A stretch of DNA of 64,000 nt from Clusia tigrina (lineage: Eukaryota > Arthropoda > Insecta > Diptera > Clusiidae), in NCBI GenBank assembly GCA_920105625.2, contig OV050031.1, forward strand, positions 223,868,194 through 223,932,193, written 5' to 3'. The position numbers and the translations under genes are program-made. The notes beneath the pieces are model-generated. The model was given only the letters and a program-made list of their open reading frames with translations, was not told the DNA's origin and made no database searches. This document shows, one piece after another, positions 9,718 to 21,978 of the stretch (the stretch's first letter is position 1; each line of letters starts with the position of its first letter).

Positions 9718-11667
9718 CTGACTAATTTATAATTATCAAAGGACCTTAAATGATGATGATGCGGTTGGCAGAGAGTTTCAACTACCGATTTCCTGTTTCG
9801 GGAAAAAATCCAACTTAGATAACGATGAAGTTACCCAGTGATGAGAAAACAAAATTTTGCATATCCTTCCATACAAATATACGAAGCCTACTTAGCTAAG
9901 AGGATTGAAATCAAAGTTTCAGCTTCAGGTTCTTCAGAAGCTCGTCAATATACTTTTTATGTTATCTCTACACTCAATGAAAATGTTAGTCTACTTTACG
10001 ACAAGTCTAATTTATGCCGAATAACAAAAATAGTGAGTTTCTCTTAACTTCCTTCTAAGATTTCTTTCAGGCTTCCTTCACAAATCAAACGGCCATTAAT
10101 AGCCTAACAAAATTCCATATGGTGAATCTCCCAGCAAGAGTAGTAAAACCCCAAACAATGACTGGATCTCATGTGAAAGTTCTCACGCATTGCTGCCTTT
10201 TCATTTCCACACATGAACTTGCGAAGAGTAGAAATCATTTGAGTCCTAATAACTTTAATTTCGTCAAATATTCTATTTAAATAAATACAGAATTTATAAA
10301 TTACACTTTTTATGCCTCAAAACTCAGTACAAAACACACATTTCAGCAGTTCTTATTTGCTTCAGTAAATGAGTGAACCTTGAAAGTGTCTTCATTGGAG
10401 AATGTTTCACAACTAAATTTAATGTCGGAGTTTATTAAATATTTGCAAATTCACTGCTAAGCTGCTTAACATGTCCTGGACAAATGGATACACTGCAGCT
10501 GCACAGAGCCACAAAAATTGTAATGTCCATGCCGCCAGCTCAACATGGCATTCTGGCATTCGGTATGCATGAAACTACAAATTGAAATTGTCCTCTGCGA
10601 ACGCAATTGCAGCAACTACGTATGTAAATTAAATTCCGAAATGGCAGGTGCAGCTGTACACGTACACGTACATGCACACAAACCCATGGCATGTCAGTCA
10701 ATGTGTTTGTTTGACATTTGTGTGACTGTGAATCTGTATCTGGCTGTGTCTGTGTGTGTGCTTGTTAAGCACAGAAAGAGTTAAAACAATTACCTTAATG
10801 GACATGCCGCAATATTATTTCAAGAATTTTGCATAGAGAATTCAATGTACACACGCTCACACATCCACTTCACATATTGTTTCACATATACACTCACCCA
10901 TACATACACAAACACATGGTCACACACAATTGTGCAGCATCGCACAGAGCAGAAACCAGTCAACAAATGCCAGTGGGAAATTAAAAGAAAATGCAACCAC
11001 AATAGTTGAAAAATAAATCCAATAAACGCTGCGAACATGCATTAAATTATTTACTCTTTGGTTGCATGCAACTGCAACAACTGAAACAACAGCAGAAACC
11101 TAACAACAAGAATAGAAAACACAGCTTCAGCAATCACAACAATGACAACAATCACAACAACATCAACAACTACAACGAGAGATTGTGTTGAAAAAGCCAC
11201 AACGCAAACAATATCCAAACAAACACACCAGATGCCAGACGGACGCTTGCTCTATTCGTCCCGAGACGCATGCATTTTTCATTGCAAATCCTTATCATCT
11301 GTCAGGCAGGACTCGCCAGTCAGTGCCTGTCGTACGAGTGTTTAGTTTACTGCTTCAGGGTTACACTGGCATGTAAGTCAATTTTCAATGCTCCTGCTTT
11401 ACTTTTAATTGGACACTTTAGAACCTGTGCTCGGTTGGCCACACTCACCGCTCGGTTGGCACACACACTCGGACCCTTGCCTAATGATTGCCGCTCTGTG
11501 GCAGTATTTGTCGTCAATACATCCTTTGCAATTTGTGCAATGGAGCACATAAATAAATGAGTAAATATCCTTCCTGGGGTTTAAGGTAATTGCGGACGCT
11601 TCTGGGCTCTGTGGGGTTGTGCAAAAAACACATTTATGAAACATTTGTTGACATGGACGGATAACAT
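9718..11667. other. Non-coding stretch with CA and CAA repeats
   Basis: AT-rich sequence with ca/ac-rich tracts at ~10,850-10,925, cgtaca repeats at ~10,655-10,670 and caa/aac-rich sequence at ~11,070-11,200. Asn/Gln/Thr-rich open frames there come from the triplet repeats. No domain or RNA gene is supported. Confidence 0.6.
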
Positions 11668-11766
11668 GTGAAGCAGCCAAGAAGTGAAGGAGTGAAGAAG
11701 TGAAGCAATGAAGAAGTGAAGCAGTGATTCAGTGAAGAAGTGAAGAAGTGAAGAAGTGAAGAAGGA
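11668..11766. repeat. Minisatellite, gtgaagaa-type 8-10 bp unit
   Basis: About ten imperfect copies of gtgaagaa/agtgaagca. The last four (agtgaagaagtgaagaa) are nearly perfect. It is a purine-rich tandem repeat with no coding role inferred. Confidence 0.85.
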
Positions 11767-12271
11767 GGCTAATCGGTAAACACCAACATAAATTGTTTCA
11801 AATTGCTGGGTAACTCTTGAATAATTGAAACAAACATAAGACGGAATGCGAATAAATTGCTCGATGGTGTTGCTGGTGACATTTTCCTAAAGTAGCTTTT
11901 AATATTGAAAGAGATAACTTTATGGATTCACTGTCAATTGGCGGGCAACTTCAGTTAGAATTATAGATAGAATAGAAGTGGGGTAAGTCGGAGAATCGCT
12001 AAAGAAGGAGATATCCGTGGACTCAGGCATCTATGCCCATTGTGCTATAAGCCTGGAAATATTTGCGCAAAGTAACTTCAGTTAGTTTAGGAGATACTTG
12101 TACTGTCCGATAAATAGACAGTGAGTTTGATCAACTGAATCTTCTAAACAATTTATGTAATTTTGCTGAGGTTGTTCAAGATGACCGAGGAATAACCTTC
12201 TCTGTAAACCAATCAACTCCCTCAAGGCTCGGTGTGAAAGCTTATTTCGATGGATCAGATGAATTTAACGG
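11767..12271. other. Non-coding stretch, nothing recognised
   Basis: About 500 bp of AT-rich unique sequence before SINE copy C. No open frame, RNA gene or repeat stands out. Confidence 0.5.
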
Positions 12272-12478
12272 TATTATTATTATTATTACTATATCTGACA
12301 CCATAATTAATTAGGATGGCAAGGTGTTGGGGAGTGAATACTAGCTTCTGAGGCCTTCGACTCGAAGAGAAAAGGAATTTTAGAAAGAAGCATTTTGGAG
12401 ACCAGCCCATGGCAGGATTTGTACGTGCGACACTCGGTGTGTGAGTCTAGCATGCTTACCACTAGGCCTCAGAGGGCG
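12272..12478 (-). mobile_element. SINE, near full length (copy C)
   Basis: An inverted copy with the tail tattattatta on the left and the tRNA-like head on the right, ending gagggcg. Read on the minus strand it starts cgccctctgaggcctagtgg (box A-like). It continues through taagcatgctagactcacac to the box B region, which is degraded to cgcacgtacaaatcc, then the body with ccaaaatgcttctttct and the accttgccatcc/taattaattatgg 3' segment. It aligns with copy F along its whole length. No clear TSD was found, so it is probably older. Confidence 0.88.
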
Positions 12479-15400
12479 AAGTACTTCGAATAATGAACCA
12501 CCTGGCACTACCTTTAAGTATATAGCGACATCCTCCTACCAGGTTTATTAGAACACCACAGTTTAGCAAGCATCCCATCAAAATAAATCCAGACTCTGAA
12601 CAAATGAATTTGAGTGCCTTACAGGCTCCTAAAGAACATAAGATACCCATTGGTCAGGAATACCAGAAACAAGAAGGAAATGAAGAATACATTTACGGAT
12701 ACTTATCCCTCAATGAAGTCTGCGATTCTCACACATTCACAATTTTTGCATGTAAGGCAATATTTCAGGACTTTTTCAGGGAAATTTTGGATAGTTCAGG
12801 TTTTGAGAAGGGGTTGCAGGTCATAAAACCAAAATCCTCGAAAATCGACCAGAAGCTTTTTTGTACTTCATCGTATGAGGCCAATGCTCTGTTTTTCAAC
12901 TGCTCCCACGCCAGTCCCTGTTTTTCTTTTTAGTATAACAAAATCAGTTTTGCGACGTTGTGCCATACCCAGATCCTCATAAGGTTCATCGTTGTATTAT
13001 TTTTATTGCCAATTCTCGCATTTTCCACACTCCTCTCACAGCCTCACTTTCTCTTAAAGAATTGTCATTAATTTATTAGCACAAAATTGAAAGAACCAGA
13101 TAAAGAACCATGTATTAGACCATGTCACGACCAACGGAATATGACCCCGCGGTCCCACTACTGCAGGACACTTAATTTCTCACTTATATTAATAAGCAAC
13201 TATCTTCCTAGAAGACAGTTCACTATTATAATTCAAAATTATTGAATGAAGTTCCACAACAAAGGAGCCTCGATTGCCATCCTGCTGAACAAACTATCGG
13301 TGAATTTTACATTGCTCAGCGGTTGAGACTTTAAGTATTAATATCCTGTCACAAAGAAAGTCATTCTCTGATTGAGTAATTTCTGAACGTTTTATTTAAC
13401 ATTTCTTTATAGACAGCACCCGAATCCAATGAATGTCCTGCATAAAAGTGTAAATTGGAAACAGCCCAGCTGCCTACAACAGTGAATCCAGAGTGCGAAC
13501 TTCAGTTTACGAGCGCATTTACACGGATTGCTTACAGGATGCAATAAAAAAAACCGCATTGGCAAACAGCATCAATTACAAATTGACGACTTCAGCAGAG
13601 CGACTCCTGCCAGTGTCCTTTCCAAACACTATCGACTCCTGCCGCACTCCTGCTTAACTGAGTTATGAAATATGTACACAATTTCATTTTTATGTGCTGT
13701 GCTGCACTTTAGAGCAGCTGCTGTTGTCCACACCACACGCCTGTCTTCCTGCATGGAGTCGATAAAAGTTGTTGGGCAAATCGGATGGCAGTCAATACAA
13801 CAACAGCCAGCACGCAAGCAACCAACTCTTTACGCTCAAATAAAGTCATTCCTATTTAAAGCGCATACTTGTGCCCACTCGTGCAGCTAACAGGAAGTAC
13901 TGAAGCGAAAGGCGGCAGGGGAGAACGCTTTGGAGTGCGAACGCTCCAACCTCATTGGAAATGCGATTGTGCTGGAGGAATAGTGCTCTGCTAGTATGTT
14001 AGTGGGTTTAGTGTCCGCACAGACACAACCGAACCAGGCAGTCGAGCATGTAAACGAATGCCAAAGCTGGGATAGCAACAAAGCCATTCTGGGACCATCC
14101 TGTTTCAAGTTCAACTGAACCTGGGAATCCACTCATGTGCACGGGTTTATCTGCACAAATGACGCTCTGTGCCCGTGTGCTTTACGCACATTTGTTCGGT
14201 GAGGCCGTGAAGCGGATTATTGGGCACTGAGTGTGGCACAGCGGCGCATGCTGCATATTAAATTGCTCATGAATAATTTGGGTCCAGAGCGCTGTAAATG
14301 GTCCCAATTGTTGAATGCATCTTGGCACAGTGGACACTCACAGTTGCAATGATAAACTATGGAGGAGGGTCTCACAGCTGAGGCGGTAGTGGAACTTTGC
14401 TGATGATAATGCATATTCCGCCCAAACATGATGAAAGCAAAAATATTTTAATGGATACTTAAAAGGAAAGTAGTGAAGTTCAACGTAAGTGAAGGGCCTG
14501 GCGTTGTGTGTTTTAAGCAGATTTTAAGTTTGCGTCCCACTTTGTAGTTTTTAAGTGTTGGGAGTACTTTTGAAGCAGCCCAGTTTACCACAAAATTATG
14601 TCTACAAATACGTAAGTGTGCCTTGTAAACCCCACTCTTAAAAAAGTAACATGTTCCGACTCTGCTAGGCAACTTCCGCCTACAGACTAAAATAGCCACA
14701 AGGAAGATGAGTGCAGTCAACTTTTCCCCGCCCCACTTCACACAGAACTGAGCTCACTAACATCTGTAGCACTCGTTGATAAAGTTCGTTAGCAAAGAGG
14801 TGTGACAGTGGGCAAGAAAATGCCACTCCTCCGCAACAGCTAAAATCACGATGTTGTTTTACGCATTCCCAAGGAGGCGGGCAGCGGGAATCTGTGACTT
14901 CCTCTGTGACTTCTTCAGTTCTATTCTGAGCTGTACACTATGAAACAATCCTGGAGCATACAATTGAATATTGGAAGTCTCGCTGTCGACCTGGCAATCT
15001 ATCAATGTGTCACTTTGTCAGTCAGTAAGCGAGTTTAGCCCACTGCAGCTCATCAAGATTGAATAAAACAGAAAGCCAGGACGCGCTTCCTCCCCTAATA
15101 ATGTCAATATTAATTGTTTTTAGCCAATTCTCTTCCTCACATTTTCTATTACCGTTATTGTTATCGCTGTTGTTGTTGTTGATTTGATGTTGTTGTTCTT
15201 TTTGCTGTTTATATACGTTTGATTTAATCAAATAATGAAGCCTTTGTTTATTTATTTGCCAGTGGCATTAGCACAACTCCACTCTCTATTGAACTCCCCC
15301 ACTCTGAGGAATTTTCTTGGCTCTGCTACTTTGTGTCCTTACCCGTATTATGGTTGACAACGTTGTCGACGCCAGTCTGGTTGTGACTGCATTACTATTT

Positions 15401-16140
15401 CCCAGCAACAGCAGCTGCTGGCATATCCGGCTTTATGTCCTCTGCAAATCGGATTTGCCGGGCCTAACAAATCCTCATGAAAGGCGCTAAAAATGCTTAT
15501 TAAGCAATTTTCATTGTGCGCGTATCAAACTCTGTGAATCGATGCTCCCGCATGTCTCTAAGAGACGTTGTAGCCCTGTGCGATGGGTGCAAAGTGAATG
15601 TTTAGTTGCGCAAAATTTAATTTGATGTGGTTGCTTTTATCCAGAGTGCTGCGCCATGGCAACGAAAGGAGGACGCAGGCAGCTCTTTGTATTAAACAAT
15701 TTTAGAATTTTTCCTACTAGTGTGCTACTTTGTTAGAAGTAAGCTTACTTCAATTTACAGTGTGGATGGGGCGGGCACATTTTTAAGTGCTGCAATAATG
15801 GCAAAAAAAAACTGGAATACTTTGTAGGGAAATAAAAAGCGTGGCAAAGTATCGCATCCTTTGGAGATGCTTCATTGTGGTCCTATGCGGTTTTAGAAAT
15901 TCGATGACGGGGGATGTAGAAATAGTAACGAAATAGAAGAATTGTTCTGGGAAGTATTCAATAAGCTTTGCGTTAATGCTTGCATATACTTTAAAATTAG
16001 GTGCTGTCTATGCTCTACAGTGACGCTCCTTTAGGACATGTTTTCTCCTACCGAATTTTAATACTTGTTGAATACAAGAGTATCGTTGATAAGCCGATAG
16101 CCATGATAGCCAATGCTTTTATATATTTTGTTATAATTTT
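12479..16140. other. Non-coding stretch, no gene recognised
   Basis: About 3.7 kb of AT-rich unique sequence. A + strand frame with an ATG at 12,604-12,933 (109 codons) has no recognisable motif and no supporting splice context. Gtt/tgt triplet runs at ~15,150-15,200 produce spurious Asn/Gln frames on the minus strand. I see no tRNA, rRNA or transposon protein here. Confidence 0.5.
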
Positions 16141-16210
16141 AAGTATAAGAAAGATTTCAATAATAATCTAAATTTCGTTGACATGTCTCCAAAGCAACCA
16201 AGGGGGTAAT
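16141..16210 (+). repeat. 70 bp direct repeat, left copy (long TSD candidate)
   Basis: Aligns without gaps to 16,690-16,759, with six mismatches in 70 by eye (about 91%). The pair brackets a LINE fragment exactly, with the LINE tail starting right after the left copy. The simplest reading is an unusually long target-site duplication. Confidence 0.75.
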
Positions 16211-16689
16211 GAATGAATGAATGAATCAAATAAAGAAAGAAAATGTACCGCGACCAATTTGATCTATTGTACTCCTCCTGCATGTACCTATTAAAGGTCT
16301 TCTATTAGTCCAACAATGCTAAGGAAACTTAGCACTGAGTTGGGGCTCATTGCTCCAATGTCTCTGCGTCAGTTATGTCCCAGATATTTCTTCTTACTGT
16401 GAGCTGAGGCTTCGCAGCTCATTAGAAGGTGCTCTGGCGTTTCTTCTGCCTCCGTACACGACCTTGCTGGTGAGAGTCCCAGTTTCATGAGGTCGCTTCT
16501 TAAACGACAGTGGTCTGTGGGGTGACCTGTCAGAGTTATTACATTGTTTCTGCTTAACTGTCGACATAGAGCTGCACGTTTTGAGTTGTAGTCCCCAATC
16601 ATGATCTTGGAATATATGAGTTTTGGTAGTAAGCCCAGTAGCGTGATCTTCTGGATTTTTCCTCCTGTCTTAATTTATCTGTTATGCTA
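16211..16689 (-). mobile_element. LINE 3' fragment between 70 bp direct repeats
   Basis: Minus-strand LINE end. The tail is a (CATT)n-like block, read on + as gaatgaatgaatgaat at 16,211-16,226. The coding remnant at ~16,370-16,600 reads NNVITLTGHPTDH, then LMKLGLSPARSC and EETPEHLLMSCE, the C-terminal zinc region of LINE polyproteins. The tail sequence differs from the TAGG-tailed elements, so this is another family. Confidence 0.8.
16369..16602 (-). pseudogene. LINE ORF2 C-terminal zinc region
   Basis: A 77-codon minus frame with LTGHPTDHCRLRSDLMKLGL, then SCTEAEETPEHLLMSCEA. This matches the C-terminal pattern (TGH...H..RLG...C..C..EE..EH.L..C) shared by I, LOA and R1-type LINEs; the first zinc cysteine has a serine or threonine where a second cysteine is usual. 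No reverse transcriptase or RNase H is left. It is inactive. Confidence 0.8.
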
Positions 16690-16759
16690 AAGTATAACAA
16701 AGATTTAAATAATAATCTCAATTTCGTTGACATGTTTCCAAAGCTACCAAGGGGGTGAT
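16690..16759 (+). repeat. 70 bp direct repeat, right copy
   Basis: Partner of 16,141-16,210. The shared core includes aatttcgttgacatgt and accaaggggg. Six substitutions separate the copies, which suggests an old duplication. Confidence 0.75.
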
Positions 16760-19700
16760 TATACCCTCAAAAGCTTTTGAGTTGATTCATTTAGCCTTTG
16801 ATTCAAAATAAGGTTTCCAACGCCAGTGTGTAACCTCGGCTATGTTTGTAACTCTATTAAACGGTTGCTTCGCCCCATATTGCATCCTTTAACAAAATCG
16901 AATGCATTCCAAACCAAACCAATTGCTTCAGAGTGAAGTCTTCCTAACACGGTTGCCAAAAGGACCTCCACAAGAACCCCGACTTTAGTTCATTTCAAAG
17001 TTCCATGTCTTTTTATGCAGTTATAAGCCTTTAATCCAGTTTCTTCACTAACAATTGTGATATTTAAAAAAGTTATTCTTCAGTCTTTCTACATCACTTT
17101 ATGAAATTTCCAACTTTTATTTCATCCAAATTTCTCTTAATCTATTTCTGAGTAATCCCAATAACTGCAGAACTTAATGGGAAATATGAATTGAATTGCC
17201 AATGTGAAATTTTAATGGCTTTTAATAAAGCATTCGGCACACCAAACCGACTTAATTGAAACGCTGCAATGTGTTTGCCAAAAAACTTCATTATACGAAA
17301 ATGAAATGTTCCGCAATTTGCACATTTGCCTTTTCATAAAATTCTTTCCGTAAGTTTAAAAAGTCGATTTCATTACGACGAATGTGCAGCGAAACTGCAC
17401 AATGAACTGTATTCCGATACGCTAGCGTTGGCAGTGCGGTGGCGGTGGTCGTGGCGCTGACCTTTTCAGTAATTTTAAATATTTACACAGTTGTGGCAGT
17501 GCTGCATTGAAGGCTGCATCTGAAACGGCAAAATTGAAGAAGAAAAAAGGCAACTGCAAGAGCAAAGGTCAAACGGAAAGCACACATAGCGAAAAAGTTA
17601 GCGAAATTGTTGTTGCTGCTGCTGCTGCTGGGAGTGCTTCAAACACACGGAAGTTCGTTACTCATATCAAAATGATATTCATATTTGCAAAATCCGCCAT
17701 AGTACGCAACCACCGGTCCTCGGGGCGTATACGCAACGGTTTAAAATTAAACGCTGCCGGGACCATTTTCTTGGTAAAACGAAAAAAAAATGAGCAAGCA
17801 CTGAAGCGAAAAATTCAAACGAGAATCGTGACTGGACAGAATCGAAAGTCGAGCAAGCAATGAGCTCCGCATGATGGTGCAGAGAGTTCATTAAATTGTG
17901 GTTGATGTCAGTGGTGCTGTATTTTGTAGGTGTTTTGAATCAAAATTGACCTACATATCCCATGTGAGCAGGTATTTTAAGGAAGAATCGGTTAGTGGAT
18001 TATATATAAACATAAGGAAAATTATTCTATCGTGGGTTACTCAGCAATATGTCAACAGATTGAATAACTCGTACTTAATATTTTGTTTTTTTATGGTAAC
18101 TTTTTGTTTATATTTCCAGAATGAGTCCCTAAGCCGCCAAAAAGCCACTTCATGGCTATCACATAAAATAAAAAAACCCATTATATACTAACTGAAGCTC
18201 CTGAACTACCTGCTTAGCTAAGGCTGAAGTGTGTTTATCTGTAGGCCAGACAATGAAAATGTTTACGAATATGTGAACAACAAATTAAATAAGAATATAA
18301 ATTCTTAATAAAAATATCGGTTTTTTTAAATATTTAATAAAATTTGGCAAAGTCTGCCTTGTAAAAATGACTTTAATAAGTTGCCATGGCAGAGACCCAT
18401 GAATTTGCCAACAATTTTCATCGCGTGAAGCAGCCACATTTGCCTCTTTTTTTGTGCTTTGCTTTTGTGTGCCACTGCAAGCAATTTGTTTTAAAACTTT
18501 TGTCATACAACATAAGAACATCAACAACAATATTAATAGCAACTACAACAAAAATAATAACAACAACAACACTAACAGCAACAGCTAGGAATACAACACC
18601 AATGCACAGCAGCGAAAATAGAAAAAGTTTTCATTTGAACATAACGATTTCGTGCAAGTTTTGCATTGTTATGCGGCATACAGCGTGTGTGGCAAGGTGT
18701 TTTACTCAAGCTATAATTATGCTGTAATTGTGCTACAATTATGCTGTAATTACAGCAATCGTTTCACTTAGTATATAAATGGCTCTGAACATGTGAATTT
18801 ATATAATACTCATAACACGTTATTCCATATTTTTGTACCCTGTATCCATAAGCGCCACTACATAATATTACAATACATACATAAAAATAGAGTTTTTAGT
18901 AGCCCGAAAATGAAAGTGACAATAAAGTCAGCCTTAAAAGATAACGACAACGACATGAAACAAAACTCAGAGAATCCCTAAAACAAAAAACGAAGAAGCC
19001 AACACCATGGCATGAATGAACACATGTCCCCAAGGCACAAATAAAAATCAGCAAAATTATTGCAAACCCCTAACCCCCCAAGCGAACTATTGCATTGTAG
19101 TACACAACCTCCCACAGCCGAGTGCAACCCATCGCCACCCAACTCTGTCAGAATTGTGCCACAACTCGACCTTGAATTTGACTCACTAACAGTGAGAGCC
19201 CAACAGAGCAATGTTTGAATTTAACATTTTGGCAAGCAGGGGAAACGGCGTACAATAACAGCGGTTTAACAGCTCAGTAACTGGGCTGTACACTTTTGCA
19301 TGAGTGTGAATCGGTTAACAGGTCTTCACTTGACTTTTCCCCTTCGCTGTTGCACTGCTGTGAAAATCGTGTTGTTGAAGAATTAGTGCAGAGCAGAAAT
19401 GGATATTTTGCGAACACTGTTAAGGCTTAATAAAATCATTTATTTTTATGTCTTAATTAATTAAATCTTATTTGATATTTAAAAACAGTTTTTTTTTTTG
19501 TTGACAAACCAGTGTCAATTCCTTTGCTGAAGCTTTAAATTTGCTTTTACAGTTGTATTGAATACTAAATTCTGTTTCTTGTACTTACGGAAATTGAATA
19601 TCAGCCTACAGTAGAAACTCTACTATAAACAGAAAGTAACTAACTAGCTTAAATAGCTTTCATCTACTGGACTAGCCAGAATAAATATAAAAATTTGATA

Positions 19701-19981
19701 CGTTGTTGCTGATGAAATCTCTTATTTGTTAGATAAATCAAGTAAGTTGTTGGCACAATATGCTGAATAAGTCTATTTACAAATTATGTATTCAGCACCG
19801 AGACTGAAATTTGAGTAAAACTGAATCTCAAACACAGTTATATGGGATAATATGCCCACAGTTCAAACCGCCTACAATTCTAAACAAAAGTATAGTTTTA
19901 GGTACTCATATAGTTCAAAATTTCCTCCATTAGTCCCTAGAAAAGAACTAAAACTTGTTTTTGAATTCGTGGATGCACCAA
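16760..19981. other. Non-coding stretch, no gene recognised
   Basis: AT-rich sequence. At 17,507-17,863 a Lys/Ala-rich + frame without an ATG start runs through a gtt/gct run (~17,606-17,630); it resembles leader or UTR sequence more than a protein. Caa/aac runs lie at ~18,520-18,590. A perfect 14-base palindrome, gctgtaattacagc, sits at 18,743-18,756. No transposon protein is visible. Confidence 0.5.
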
Positions 19982-19995
19982 AGTGTTCAATTTCA

Positions 19996-19997
<2 letters not shown>

Positions 19998-20040
<43 letters not shown>

Positions 20041-20150
20041 ATCTTACAACATAATTAATAATGTCTGCAAGCACTTTGGGGAATAAGATTTAGCAAACAA
20101 GCAATTTTTCTCATTACACCCCGGACAAGTATCGAACCTAAGGCCACTCC
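19998..20150 (-). mobile_element. SINE, head-truncated, with 16 bp TSD (copy D)
   Basis: An inverted SINE with a long perfect att tail (about 14 triplets at ~19,998-20,039). The body has cataattaataatgtctgcaag and ttggggaataag. The remaining tRNA-like end carries a box B-like ggttcgatact (minus strand). The flanks agtgttcaatttcata (19,982-19,997) and agtgttcaattttata (20,151-20,166) are a 16-base TSD with one mismatch, so both ends are defined. Confidence 0.88.
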
Positions 20151-20166
20151 AGTGTTCAATTTTATA

Positions 20167-21858
20167 CAAATGGGTATGTATGTATATTGAAAGCCCTGGC
20201 AGCTAGTGATCCTTAAAATTTAGTTGTACAATAAGAGATCATTTTTTATTATTCACTTTGTAAATAAATAAATAAATAAAATATTTTGTTTATTGTTGAT
20301 TCCCTTCTAAGGAAATTAAAAATCATTTCTATTATGTCGATTTACTTTCACATCAAACACCAAAATTCACTTCAGCAGGCAAATAAAGGCAAATCAGAAG
20401 TATCCACCACACACCAAAGCTTCTGTCGTAGTACTTCACCGACCAAGTATGTTGCTCAGTATTCCAATCCAACACAATCTAATCCACAATACAGCAATGA
20501 TATATGCTTACTTCAGTTCTCACGAATTATTGTGGCTTAACCTCCACAAATATGTTCGCTATCAGTATAATGATATTATGCTATCAATATACTTCACAAA
20601 TACCTCAGCCAGGTATTGACTCTCCTGGAGTAGCCTATGCAGTACATACCGTGATGAAACTATAGTAGTTGGACTGATCTAAAGTAGCGTTCAATTTTAC
20701 TTTATGTCTCGCCAATCCTTTGTGAAACGATCATTAAGAATATTGACTTTAGAACAACAACTAACTTAACATTTAACCCCACCTTCTGATCAAACTTCAC
20801 CGCTTTTACTTTCATCATGACCTTCGCTGCAGAGAGCGTGCGTAGATTTAAACAACTGCTCACAGTACGCCCACTATAATTTCTATATTTATTGCTTATT
20901 AATTCGTTTGTGTGAGCAATTTGTGTCACCGGCTGGTAAATACATAATCATATTATTAATTTTATTTACCGCCCGGTGAAAATACGAGTATTCAACACAT
21001 TCGATTTTAAACCAGTTTTTGCATTATTTATTGACTTAAGGGTAAGAAGCTGCGGCTGGGCTGAATCGCAAGCCGACTTAGAAACTGAGCAGTCAGTGCA
21101 GTGGAAGAGCTCTGCTAACGCCACACTGTTAACAGAGACTGCTTAACGCGAACTGTTAATGTTAACAGTCTGTGAATTACTGTGGCTTTACAGCAAACGA
21201 TGCTGGCTGGCTGTGTATGAGTGTGTGTGTGTGCCTTGGCAGCGTCTGCCGTTGGCTGCCGCTCTCATAGATTCATTCGTTCGTTAGCTGCCAGATGGAG
21301 CACGCTACGCGCTCTGTACGCAAATAAAACAATACAAAATTTAACAACAAAAAATAGAAAATAAACGAAAAAAGAAACGCGTTTGTTTATGCCACAAAAG
21401 AGAAGATAAGCGCACCACGCACTCCGCCGTACGACAGATTCGGTGCAATTCGGTCACACGCCAGCATAATACGCATAGAAAAACATAGGTAGCTGCTCGA
21501 AAGTGTGAGTGTTCATAGCTGACCGTTATCTTTTTATCAGTTAGAATTGTTCCGCGTTTATTCAGAGCGATGGACGTAAACAAAGCAAATCCAAACCGCG
21601 TTTTTCTTTAAATTGCTATTCAGAATTTTCAGTGAGTTTATGAAAACAATAAAAAATAGTTTTTTTTTTAAATTTAACAAATCAGTGCTACTCTAATAAC
21701 CGCATACGCAAGTGCCGCTTTAATTAAAATGAAAATTTACACGCCTCAACCACAACTAAAATTCTGCGGCGCCTCGCAAGCAGGCAGTGCAACAGAGCAT
21801 TTGTTGAGCGTCAATGAAAATATGAGAAAATTTACAAAAAATTACACTTTAATCGGCA
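20167..21858. other. Non-coding stretch; possible regulatory sequence in the second half
   Basis: Includes a taaa repeat at ~20,265-20,280. From 21,100 on it becomes less AT-rich and holds gttaac palindromes (see next entry), then an A-rich, leader-like segment at 21,330-21,850. A minus frame at 21,341-21,583 has no recognised domain. Confidence 0.45.
21126..21169. promoter_or_regulatory. Cluster of GTTAAC palindromes
   Basis: Two palindromes lie within 44 bp: ctgttaacag (21,126-21,135) and actgttaatgttaacagt (21,152-21,169, arms of 8 around a 2-base centre), with a half-site ttaac between them. Such dyads often bind dimeric transcription factors. No factor can be named from sequence alone. 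They lie ~700 bp upstream of the TATA-like element at 21,859. Confidence 0.3.
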
Positions 21859-21885
21859 TATAAAAGAACAACAAAATTTCAGTGC
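21859..21885 (+). promoter_or_regulatory. TATA-like and initiator-like elements
   Basis: Tataaaag at 21,859-21,866 is followed by tcagt (21,879-21,883), which resembles the arthropod initiator. The spacing from TATA to the initiator A is ~22 bases, shorter than the usual ~30, so this is a weak promoter call. The A-rich sequence downstream, leading to an ATG at 21,979, resembles Drosophila-type 5' leaders. Confidence 0.25.
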
Positions 21886-21978
21886 AACTGCAACGAACGT
21901 AATTTCCAAGTGCTTTGAAAAATTTAATTCGAAATTGAGGCAAAACGGAATTCTTCAATTCAGTTGCAAGCGTAACAC

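Noticed and set aside
17507..17863. 118-codon Lys/Ala-rich + strand frame
   Set aside because: It begins at a non-ATG codon and runs through triplet repeats; no domain or splice evidence.
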